DNA from: Bradyrhizobium sp. CCBAU 51627
GTDB taxonomy: Bacteria; Pseudomonadota; Alphaproteobacteria; Rhizobiales; Xanthobacteraceae
DNA length: 64,000 nt
Assembly (NCBI RefSeq): GCF_028128765.1
Contig: NZ_LBJG01000023.1
Location: forward strand, 1 to 64,000
Reading direction: 5' to 3'
In this document: positions 56,185 through 63,230 of the stretch, one piece after another
Position numbering within the stretch: the stretch's first letter is position 1
Layout of the letters: each line of letters starts with the position of its first letter
Notes under the pieces: model-generated
Told to the model about the DNA's origin: nothing
Databases searched by the model: none
What the model saw: the letters and a program-made list of their open reading frames with translations, nothing else
Made by a program: the position numbers and the translations under genes

Positions 56185-56433
56185 TCACCTCATCGCCAGG
56201 AAGACGAGGCCCCAGAGCACGGCACAGACGGCCAACGCGGCCGCAAGGCGCCCGGCCATGGTCATCCGCAGGATCGACCAGGGCGCGTCCTGGGCCGGAT
56301 GCGGCGAGGCTGCATCGTGGACATGGGCGTGGGTGTGGTCGAGCCCATGCGAGTGCCGGTGGTCGTGCAAATGGCCATGGGAATGGCCATGATCATGGTC
56401 TGCGTGGTGGGTGCGGGACGCGGCGGGAACCAT
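56185..56433 (-). CDS. His-rich single-helix membrane protein, first gene of the zinc operon
   Basis: 82 residues. About 40 residues rich in His and Asp/Ser (HHADHDHGHSHGHLHDHRHSHGLDHTHAHVHDAASPHP) precede one membrane helix (MAGRLAAALAVCAVLWGLVFLAM). No signal peptide, so with the helix at the carboxy end the His part most likely stays cytoplasmic. It could store or pass zinc at the inner membrane. No known family is recognised. The gene begins 8 bp after a Zur-like palindrome. Position and composition support a real gene. Confidence 0.75.
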   Translation of the reverse strand: MVPAASRTHHADHDHGHSHGHLHDHRHSHGLDHTHAHVHDAASPHPAQDAPWSILRMTMAGRLAAALAVCAVLWGLVFLAMR

Positions 56434-56440
56434 GCCCAGA

Positions 56441-56460
56441 ACGTTATATTATAACATTAC
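56441..56460. promoter_or_regulatory. Zur-like operator upstream of the zinc operon
   Basis: GTTATA-T-TATAAC (56443-56455), perfectly symmetrical, extended outward as ACGTTATATTATAACATTAC. It resembles alphaproteobacterial Zur boxes such as GTAATGTTATAAnnT-type sites. It lies right before the operon's first start codon. Zur itself is not in the window. Confidence 0.7.
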
Positions 56461-56563
56461 GTCTGTCCACGGCTGGGTTTCAGGGCATACCGATCATCAT
56501 TGCGTTGGCGGCCCACGAGCGGGGAACGGCACCTACGCGGGCCGCGCAGGGTAATCCGCGCAG

Positions 56564-56598
56564 CAAAAAGGCGGCCGCGTGAGCGACCGCCTTTGCCT
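56564..56598 (-). terminator. Likely terminator of sodB (minus strand)
   Basis: On the minus strand, GGCGGTCGC, loop TCAC, GCGGCCGCC with one mismatch, then TTTTT (56569-56565). It lies 100 bp beyond the sodB stop, with a dispersed repeat between them. Confidence 0.65.
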
Positions 56599-56697
56599 GT
56601 CATTCCGGGGCGGCGAAGCCGAACTACGGTGCGCGATTGCGCACCTGAGACTCTCGGAATTCCGGGTTCGATGCTACGCATCGCCCCGGAACGAGCG
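56599..56697. repeat. Dispersed repeat, family D, copy 2
   Basis: TGTCATTCCGGGGCGGCGAAGCC at one end and GATGCTACGCATCGCCCCGGAACGAGCG at the other. It shares the CATTCCGGGGCG start with 34167-34271 and sits between sodB and its terminator. Confidence 0.65.
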
Positions 56698-56704
56698 AGA
56701 AGCC

Positions 56705-57301
56705 TCAGACCTTCTCGAACAGGGACTCGACATATTCCCAGTTCACGAGGTTCTCGACGAACGCCTTCAGATAGTCGGGACGGCGGTTGCGATAGTCGAT
56801 GTAGTAGGAGTGCTCCCAGACGTCGCAGCCGAGAATCGGGGTGGCGCCATGCACCAGCGGATTCTCACCGTTCGGGGTCTTGGAGATCTCGAGCTTGCCG
56901 TTCTTGACCTGGAGCCAGCACCAGCCGGAGCCGAACTGGCCGACGCCGGCCGCCTGGAAGTCGGTCTTGAACTTCTCGAAGCCGCCGAGGTCCTCGTTGA
57001 TCTTCTTCTCGAGCTTGCCCGGCAGCTTGGTGCCGCCGCCATTCGGCTTCATCCAGCTCCAGAAGTGGATGTGGTTGTAGTGCTGGCCGGCATTGTTGAA
57101 CACCGCGGGGTTCTTGCCGAACGAGCCCTTGACGATCTCCTCAAGGGACTTGCCTTCCCATTCGGTGCCCTTGAGCGCGTTGTTGCCGTTGGTGACGTAG
57201 GCCTGATGATGCTTGTCGTGGTGGAATTCCAGCGTTTCCTTCGACATGAACTGGCCGAGGGCATCATAGGCGTAGGGGAGTGGGGGCAGCGTAAAGGTCA
57301 T
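56705..57301 (-). CDS. sodB: Iron-type superoxide dismutase
   Basis: 198 residues. Metal ligands are H27 (LEFHHDKHH), H77 (FNNAGQHYNHIHFW), D160 and H164 (GCDVWEHSYYIDY). Q73, four residues before H77, is the position typical of Fe-SOD rather than Mn-SOD (Gly there). It turns superoxide into H2O2 and O2 in the cytoplasm. It is followed by a repeat and terminator and preceded by its own intergenic region, so it is probably a single-gene unit. Confidence 0.95.
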   Translation of the reverse strand: MTFTLPPLPYAYDALGQFMSKETLEFHHDKHHQAYVTNGNNALKGTEWEGKSLEEIVKGSFGKNPAVFNNAGQHYNHIHFWSWMKPNGGGTKLPGKLEKKINEDLGGFEKFKTDFQAAGVGQFGSGWCWLQVKNGKLEISKTPNGENPLVHGATPILGCDVWEHSYYIDYRNRRPDYLKAFVENLVNWEYVESLFEKV

Positions 57302-57543
57302 GGGTTGTTGTCCGCAACTGGTGGGGAACGAGGCTTAACGGTGACCCCTTATAGAAGGTTCCTGCGTCGTAAAATACCGTCAATTTGCGAAAAGGCGCGA
57401 TGCGACCGCCTGGATTGATTGCACATCTTCGCCGCAGGCAAGGCGCATGCTCACCCCCTCATGTGCTGCAAAATATCATTGCCTTTGAAGCGCTTATGGC
57501 GGAACGAATGCACCACGCAGCCGCGCACCGCAAGGTAGAAGCC

Positions 57544-58071
57544 ATGAGCATCGAGATCGACATCCTGAACGGCGACGCCTCGTGGCGGATCGCCGAGCCG
57601 CTACATCAGGCGGTCTGGGGCCCGCACATGATCGCGGACAAGCCCTGGGCTCACGTCAAATGGGCCAATGCCGATCTGCGCGTGCTGATCGAGACGCCCG
57701 AAGATGGCCTTGTGTGCCATGTCGGCATCTATTTCCGCACCATCACCTGGAATGGACAGAAGGTACATGTCGGCGGCATCGGCGGCGTCTGTACGCGTGA
57801 GGACCGCCGAAATCGCGGCTATGCGACCATGGCGATCGACGCCGCCGTGCACACGATGCGCGCCAACGAGGCGGTTCGCTTTGCGATCCTGTTCTGCGAG
57901 CCACACAATTTTGCGTTCTACCAGAGCCGGAGCTGGCTGCCCTTCAAGGGCGAGGTCTATTGTGAGCAGCCGGAGGGACGGATTCGCTTCGATTACATGG
58001 CGACCTACGTATTCAACATCGTCCGTGCGCCGACGCTCGGCACCATCGATCTGTGCGGCCTGCCGTGGTGA
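57544..58071 (+). CDS. GNAT-family N-acyltransferase
   Basis: 175 residues. DASWRIAEPLHQAVWGPHMIADKPWAHVKWANADLRVLIE, then VCHVGIYFRTITWNGQKVHVGGIGGVCTREDRRNRGYATMAIDAAVHTM shows the acyl-CoA P-loop pattern RRNRGYA. The opening recalls, distantly, NodA-type acyltransferases, but that is not a firm match. The substrate is unknown. The ATG at 57544 follows AAGG; earlier Mets at 57496 and 57508 are possible. Confidence 0.8.
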   Translation: MSIEIDILNGDASWRIAEPLHQAVWGPHMIADKPWAHVKWANADLRVLIETPEDGLVCHVGIYFRTITWNGQKVHVGGIGGVCTREDRRNRGYATMAIDAAVHTMRANEAVRFAILFCEPHNFAFYQSRSWLPFKGEVYCEQPEGRIRFDYMATYVFNIVRAPTLGTIDLCGLPW

Positions 58072-58206
58072 GCTTCGCGCGCGCGATTGCGCTGCCGGCC
58101 GAGGCAAATGCACGCAGGCGGATAAACTCTGGAATTTGATTCCATTCAGCGTTGCACTATCCTGCCGGGCTGCTATGGAGGCACCTCCATTTTCGGGGCT
58201 GTCTCC

Positions 58207-58647
58207 ATGTTCAAACGATTCGCCATTGTCTCCGTCCTGCTGGCGTCGCTGTCTGGCGCGACGGCCGCGCATGCGCAGAGCGCTGACGCCAGCGGGACCT
58301 GGCTGACCCAGGCTGGCGATGCACGCGTCAAGATCAGCAAGTGCAGCGGCGGCATCTGCGGTGTCATCGTCTGGCTGAAGCAGCCCTACGACACCGCGAC
58401 CGGCCAGCCGGCGACCGACAGCAAGAATCCCAATCCCGCGCTCGCCAAGCGTCCGATGATCGGCTTGCCGCTGTTTGCCGGCATGCAGCCCGCGGGCCCG
58501 AACAAATGGTCGGGCCAGATCTACAATGCCGATGACGGCAGCACCTATGCGAGCAGTGTCACGGTGACGGGCGCTGAGACGCTGCGGGTCGAAGGTTGCC
58601 TCGGCGCACTCTGCGGTGGCGAAACCTGGACACGCGCGAGACACTAG
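58207..58647 (+). CDS. DUF2147 exported protein
   Basis: 146 residues. A signal peptide (FKRFAIVSVLLASLSGATAAHA) is followed by ASGTWLTQAGDARVKISKCSGGICGVIVWLKQPYD, then GQIYNADDGSTYASSVTVTGAETLRVEGCLGALCGGETWTR. This is the DUF2147 pattern, including C-G-G-x-x-C and GCLG-x-x-C. Probably a small periplasmic barrel; function unknown. Its last bases overlap the convergent DUF3095 gene. Confidence 0.88.
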   Translation: MFKRFAIVSVLLASLSGATAAHAQSADASGTWLTQAGDARVKISKCSGGICGVIVWLKQPYDTATGQPATDSKNPNPALAKRPMIGLPLFAGMQPAGPNKWSGQIYNADDGSTYASSVTVTGAETLRVEGCLGALCGGETWTRARH

Positions 58648-59798
58648 CGCGCCGCCGCCACCATCGCCTTCAAGGCCGTCGCCGCCGCAGCATAGCCGCC
58701 CCGCGCGCCATCGATGAAGTGCACGTGGTCGCTGCGCAGCGCCGAAGGCGTGAAGCAGGTCATCATTGCGGCATCTTGCTGGTAAAGCCCGTAGCGGACG
58801 ACGCCCTCGCGGGCAGCAGTCGCCAGACGATCGCTCAAGGCGCGCTCCAGCTCCGGCGTGCAGTCGAGTATCATGCGCAGGCCATCATCATATTTGCGGA
58901 AGTCGGAATTCTCGACCACCTGGCGCTTGTACACCTTCGGCAGGAAGCCGCCGATCCCGATGTCGAAGCGCATCAGCAGATAGACGAAGAAGGTATAGGC
59001 CAGCACACCGGCGCGACGCGTGAGGAGCGGACCGCCGCGCCTGCTGCGGGCTTCATAATCCAATCCCCGGGGCGGCCATTTCAGGGGCGGCCCCTCCGGC
59101 GGCACGGGCCGGCCCGCATCCGGGCTGCGCTCGACCAGATGGATGATGTCCTCGATGACCTTGCGAAAGGCGACCGGATCGGCATCAGCCGCCGGCATCA
59201 CCAGCACGGACAGGATCAACCCGCGCGAGGCTGGCATCACCTCGAAACGGCAGGACAGGCCGGAGAGATCGGGCTGCGTGCCCGGCGGCGCCTCCGGGAC
59301 AGCGAACTCGCCGCGCTTCATCGCGGCATCAGCGAAGGCGAGCCCGCCGCCGGAGAACATCGCATAGGACAGATTGGCCGATGGACCGAAGCGCGCGACG
59401 CGCACGTCGAGACCTCTCGCGCGGATCGCGCTCACCGGCACCAGCGCCACGCGCATTTTCAGACCGAGATCCTCCCGCACCCAGGTCGCGGTCGCAGCAA
59501 GCGCTCCGCGCGCAGCTTCGAGATCGCCAGGTGCGACCGCAAAGCTCGCGCCGTCGCCGCCGAACACGAAGGGAAATTCGCGTCCCTCCAGCGCATTCGT
59601 CACCGCCGCGATGACGGCGGCACCGGCCATGTTCACCGCCTTGTAGCGCTGCGCCGCGATCGCCTTGGTGGAATCGACGATGTCGGCAACACCGATGCTC
59701 CAATCGTCCGGCAGCGGCGAATAGAGCGCCGGGTCCATCAGGCTGGTGAAGCCGCGAAAGACAGGTATGCTGCCGTAGAAAGAAGCGCCTGGTGTCAT
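58644..59798 (-). CDS. DUF3095 family protein (cyclase-like core)
   Basis: 384 residues. FTSLMDPALYSPLPDDWSIGVADIVDSTKAIAAQRYKAVNMAGAAVIAAVTNALEGREFPFVFGGDGASFAVAP is the DUF3095 start; its GVADIVDST and FGGDGASF have the outline of class III cyclase metal motifs. Further motifs include RGLDVRVARFGPSANLSYAMFSGGGL and carboxy HVHFIDG. Function is unknown; nucleotide cyclase activity is only a suggestion. The start at 59798 fits the family; the frame extends to 59969 without similarity. Confidence 0.82.
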   Translation of the reverse strand: MTPGASFYGSIPVFRGFTSLMDPALYSPLPDDWSIGVADIVDSTKAIAAQRYKAVNMAGAAVIAAVTNALEGREFPFVFGGDGASFAVAPGDLEAARGALAATATWVREDLGLKMRVALVPVSAIRARGLDVRVARFGPSANLSYAMFSGGGLAFADAAMKRGEFAVPEAPPGTQPDLSGLSCRFEVMPASRGLILSVLVMPAADADPVAFRKVIEDIIHLVERSPDAGRPVPPEGPPLKWPPRGLDYEARSRRGGPLLTRRAGVLAYTFFVYLLMRFDIGIGGFLPKVYKRQVVENSDFRKYDDGLRMILDCTPELERALSDRLATAAREGVVRYGLYQQDAAMMTCFTPSALRSDHVHFIDGARGGYAAAATALKAMVAAAR

Positions 59799-60029
59799 CG
59801 GGTGGTGCCGGATAGTTGGAAACAGCGTCCGAGGGAGATACGGGGCAGGATCCGTCCGGGTTCGCCGGCTGCCGTGCCCCCTCGAAGCGCCGATCATTGG
59901 CCGAAACGGAGCAAGACAACAAGATCGCGCCGCGCCGCAATGACGCAGCCCGTCATTGATCGGCATCAAACAGCCGGTCTCCGATTGCGCTTACGGTTCA
60001 CGAATCTGAAATGGCTCGGGATCATCGAC

Positions 60030-60401
60030 GTGTCTGACACCGGCAAGAGGGACTCGACCGCTCCCGTACGCCGGCGTACGGGACTTGACGCGATCAGCGC
60101 GGTGAAGATGTCGGAAGGATTGACCGCAACGGTCGATGCTTGGGCCGAGGCCTACCAGCTGTCGCGATCCGATGCGATCTGCAGGCTCGTCGAACTCGGT
60201 CTGAAAATCGCCCCCGCGCCTGCGCACACGACGGCCTCGGACGCAGCGAGGATCGAAGAGATCGCGATGCATGAGATCGACCGACTGCTCGATCCGGCCC
60301 TGCCTGCGGACGAGCGCGAGCGACGCATCCGCCGCCTCACGGAAGGGCCGCCGGAATTCTCGCATGAGCGGATCGACCTGCCGAAGCCGCCCCGGACGTG
60401 A
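60030..60401 (+). CDS. Small predicted protein with a ribbon-helix-helix-like segment
   Basis: 123 residues from a GTG at 60030. The RTGLDAISAVKMSEGLTATVDAWAEAYQLSRSDAICRLVELGLK stretch resembles an RHH DNA-binding segment of antitoxin/regulator type. The remainder is acidic and Pro-rich. The start is uncertain; an upstream ATG at 59940 is in frame. No toxin gene is adjacent. Confidence 0.55.
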   Translation: MSDTGKRDSTAPVRRRTGLDAISAVKMSEGLTATVDAWAEAYQLSRSDAICRLVELGLKIAPAPAHTTASDAARIEEIAMHEIDRLLDPALPADERERRIRRLTEGPPEFSHERIDLPKPPRT

Positions 60402-60413
60402 AAGCTGATATGG

Positions 60414-60623
60414 CTAATGCAGCTTCTCCTCCTGTCGCTTGCGCAACATCGCCATCGGCACGTCGTGACAGCCCACCAGCCGGACGAATTGCTGCGGATA
60501 CATTTCGTGGCCGTGATCACCGGAATTCTGATGTGACATCGGCCGGCAGCTGAGGTCGCCGGACCGTGTGGGGGATTGGTCCGTCTGGCCCTGGTTTGAA
60601 GCGGTCATGCTTGAAGTGGTCAT
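60414..60623 (-). CDS. Small soluble protein of unknown function
   Basis: 69 residues, His/Gln/Ser-rich at the start, then MYPQQFVRLVGCHDVPMAMLRKRQEEKLH. The start has GAGGGAG a few bases upstream, which supports translation. It has a downstream Cys-His. No family recognised. It lies between the RHH-like gene and the ACP cluster. Confidence 0.45.
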   Translation of the reverse strand: MTTSSMTASNQGQTDQSPTRSGDLSCRPMSHQNSGDHGHEMYPQQFVRLVGCHDVPMAMLRKRQEEKLH

Positions 60624-60747
60624 GGACTGCTCCCTCGATTAGGGCAGATCGGTTGACGTAACCCAACCGATTGCGGGGCATCCTACGACCAAATCCGGTT
60701 GAGCGCCATCGAGCCGGATCAACTTAATCGCAGTGGCAGAGTTCCAC

Positions 60748-61470
60748 CTAAGCTGTATTCCCCGCGTCGATCGTGAACACCGTGCCCGTGATGTTGCGGC
60801 CGCCCTCGCCGAGCAGATACTCCACCATGCGCGCGACGTCTTCGGTCTCCGGCAAGCGGCGCAGCGCGCTGCGGCCGGCGATACGCTTGCGGCCTTCATC
60901 AGACAGATTGTGCGTTAGTTCGGTGTCGATGAAACCAGGCGCGATCGCGTTCACGGTAATGCCGAGCTTGCCGACCTCGCGCGCGAGCGAACGGGTAAAA
61001 CCGGTGGCGGCCGCCTTGGTCGCGCCGTAGACGGACAGCCCGTTATAGCCGGTGGTCGCAATGATGGAAGAGATATTGATGATGCGGCCGGCGCCGTCCG
61101 CCATCATCTGCCGCGCCACATATTTGGTGAGGATGATCGGCGACAGCACATTGAGCTGTACCAGCGCCTCGATCTGCGAATTGTGCATGGTGGCAAGCAG
61201 GCCCTCGGTGCCGAGACCCGCATTGTTGACGAGGCCATAGATGGGTCCGAACTCATCACGCACGAGCTTTGCGAAAGCCGGGATCGCGTCGATCACGGCG
61301 AGATCGCAGGCGCGGAAATGCAGGCGTCCCTCTGAGGCAGCAATCGCCGCCTTGAGCTCCTCGCTTTCGTGCCGGGCCGCGGCAATCACGTTGAAGCCGG
61401 CACTCGCTAGCCGCTTGCCGATGGCAAGGCCAATGCCGCGGCTGCCGCCGGTGACGAGGACATTATGCAT
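60748..61470 (-). CDS. SDR-family oxidoreductase, FabG-like, of the ACP cluster
   Basis: 240 residues. NADP-binding TGGSRGIGLAIGKRLASAGF, NNAGLGTEG, the catalytic Ser in INISSIIA, the Tyr-Lys pair in SVYGATKAAATGFTRSLAREV and the PGFIDTELTHNLSDEGRKRI end are all 3-oxoacyl-ACP-reductase-like. It overlaps the AMP-ligase stop by 8 bp. Next to a dedicated ACP it probably reduces an acyl-ACP intermediate. It is not the housekeeping fabG, since the other fab genes are absent. Confidence 0.88.
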   Translation of the reverse strand: MHNVLVTGGSRGIGLAIGKRLASAGFNVIAAARHESEELKAAIAASEGRLHFRACDLAVIDAIPAFAKLVRDEFGPIYGLVNNAGLGTEGLLATMHNSQIEALVQLNVLSPIILTKYVARQMMADGAGRIINISSIIATTGYNGLSVYGATKAAATGFTRSLAREVGKLGITVNAIAPGFIDTELTHNLSDEGRKRIAGRSALRRLPETEDVARMVEYLLGEGGRNITGTVFTIDAGNTA

Positions 61471-62845
61471 TGGTGCGCGCCAGTTTACCGGCCGGGGTGA
61501 CGTCGAGCGCCTCGACGAAGCAGATCACTGCCGGCACCTTGTGGGGGGCGAGCTGGGCGCGGCACTGATCCAGGATCTGATCCCGGATTTCCTTCGCGCG
61601 CGCTGGATCCGTGCCCTCAGTGAGGATCACGTCGGCGACAACGATGCCGCCGGTGATCGGACTCTTTCGCGACTTGGCCCGCGACATCCGCACGAGGGGA
61701 TGACGGTTGATCACCGCCTCGATCTCCTCAGGGTGAACCTTCAGCCCGCCGATATTGATGATGCCGCCGCGACGGCCGACGAAATAGTAGCGATCGCCGC
61801 GCAGTTCGACGATATCGCCGCTGTCGACGAATCCGTCGCCATCGGTGAGCGGGCCGGCGTTGCGACCGACATAGGCATGCGCGGTGCGCGTCGAGCGGAT
61901 CCGCAGCGAGCCGTCGACGATCTTCATCTCGACGCCATTGCGATTGCCGAGATAGTTGGCCGGGAATCCCTCGAGCCCGTCATTGACGGCGAAGCCGACG
62001 CCGGCCTCCGTCGAGGCATAGGCATGTCCAACAGAGGAATTGGGGAACGCCGCCTTCAGACCGTCAAGCACCGCCTGGTCGGCGATCTCGCCGGAGAGGC
62101 GGACATAGCGAGGGGCAAACTGCGCGGCCGATCCGCTCATCAACAGCTTGCGCCAGTGTGAAGGCGTTCCGGAGATGTGGGAGACGCCGCGCGCCTTTAG
62201 CCGGATGACGTGATCGGCAAGGGTCTCATGCGGGTCCGACAGCACCATGGAGCCGCCGGAGAGAATAGCCCGGAGGAAGATCTGCAGGCCGCCATAGCGG
62301 CGAATGTCGTAGAACGTCGCCCAGACCGGCGCGGGCCCCTTCGCAGGGCCCTCGGCGACGATGGCGCCGGTGAGTGCTTCCAGCGTATGGCCGACGATCT
62401 TCGGCACGCCGGAGGTGCCCGAGGTGAGCATCAGCCATTCGGTCGCACGCTCAGTCTTGGCCGGCGCGGTGGCTTGAAGCGGCAATTGCGCGGTGACAAC
62501 CAGCGACACGCCGGTCCCGGCCCAGCGATCGGGCTCGTCAGTAACGACCGCATCGATCCCGGCATCCGCGATCAGCGTGTCCAGATGCGCGGGGTTGAGA
62601 TCCGGCGGGCACAGCAGCATGCGTCGGACGATGCCGTCGAGCTCGATCATGGCAAGGCCGGACCTGAGCTGGTTGGACAATCTCAGCAGCACAGAACGGC
62701 CTGCCAGCTCATGCAGGCGGCCGCTCAGGACCGTATGCGAAAGGACGTCCGTCAGCGACACCATATGATGGGCGTCGGAGATCGTACGGTCGTTAAGCTC
62801 CGGGCTCAGATAGTCGCGGAGCGCAACAATTTCACGCGGGGACAT
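61463..62845 (-). CDS. AMP-dependent acyl/aryl ligase of the ACP cluster
   Basis: 460 residues of ANL superfamily. The A3 P-loop WLMLTSGTSGVPKIVGH, A5-like GHAYASTEAGVGF, A7/A8 SGDIVELRGDRYYFVGRRGGIINIGGLKVHPEEIE and carboxy PAGKLART with the final Lys region are present. The amino part (about 90 residues) is atypical, with SLTDVLSHTVLSGRLHELAGRSV. It may load a substrate on the adjacent ACP. It overlaps the ACP stop by 14 bp and the SDR start by 8 bp, so all three genes are translationally coupled. Substrate unknown. Confidence 0.88.
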   Translation of the reverse strand: MSPREIVALRDYLSPELNDRTISDAHHMVSLTDVLSHTVLSGRLHELAGRSVLLRLSNQLRSGLAMIELDGIVRRMLLCPPDLNPAHLDTLIADAGIDAVVTDEPDRWAGTGVSLVVTAQLPLQATAPAKTERATEWLMLTSGTSGVPKIVGHTLEALTGAIVAEGPAKGPAPVWATFYDIRRYGGLQIFLRAILSGGSMVLSDPHETLADHVIRLKARGVSHISGTPSHWRKLLMSGSAAQFAPRYVRLSGEIADQAVLDGLKAAFPNSSVGHAYASTEAGVGFAVNDGLEGFPANYLGNRNGVEMKIVDGSLRIRSTRTAHAYVGRNAGPLTDGDGFVDSGDIVELRGDRYYFVGRRGGIINIGGLKVHPEEIEAVINRHPLVRMSRAKSRKSPITGGIVVADVILTEGTDPARAKEIRDQILDQCRAQLAPHKVPAVICFVEALDVTPAGKLARTNA

Positions 62846-63077
62846 TTTCGTAGGCCCGCACGAAATCGCCTACGGTGAGGGGGAACGCGGCGTCCTCGGA
62901 AATGGTGAAGGGGTCGACGCCGGTCTCGTCCTCGAGCCGCGCGACCAGGATCGCGAAGGCGAGCGAGTCAAAGCCGGTCTCGTGCAACGACAGATCGTCG
63001 GAGAGGGCGGGAAGCGTGACGTGCTGCTCTTTGGCGATCTTCTGAATCGCTTCGATGACCTTGGACCTTACCGACAT
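62832..63077 (-). CDS. Acyl carrier protein of the ACP cluster
   Basis: 81 residues, acidic, with the phosphopantetheine Ser S38 in ETGFDSLAFAILVARLEDETG (DSL motif). The rest follows ACP helix pattern. It is not the housekeeping AcpP (no DSLDTVELV-type motif). Its start follows a short intergenic region after the acyl-CoA synthetase. Together with the ligase and SDR it forms a small acyl-transfer set. Confidence 0.9.
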   Translation of the reverse strand: MSVRSKVIEAIQKIAKEQHVTLPALSDDLSLHETGFDSLAFAILVARLEDETGVDPFTISEDAAFPLTVGDFVRAYENVPA

Positions 63078-63230
63078 GGCTGGCTCGCTTCTTACTTGGT
63101 TAATCGATCGTTTGTCTTGCGGCGGCCTTTGAGATGACCGCCTCCCATGACCGTCTGTTTACTCGACAGAAGTAAATGGCCTCTTGGACAATTCAGATAA
63201 AATTGGACCTATCTGCTGATTTTGCTGCGG

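Noticed and set aside
57544..58071. NodA nodulation acyltransferase
   Set aside because: Only a faint likeness in the first half; no nod genes or nod box nearby, so it is kept as a general GNAT.
58596..59969. Long plus-strand frame over the DUF3095 gene
   Set aside because: Only its last part (from about 60030) is outside the DUF3095 gene; the rest is antisense shadow.
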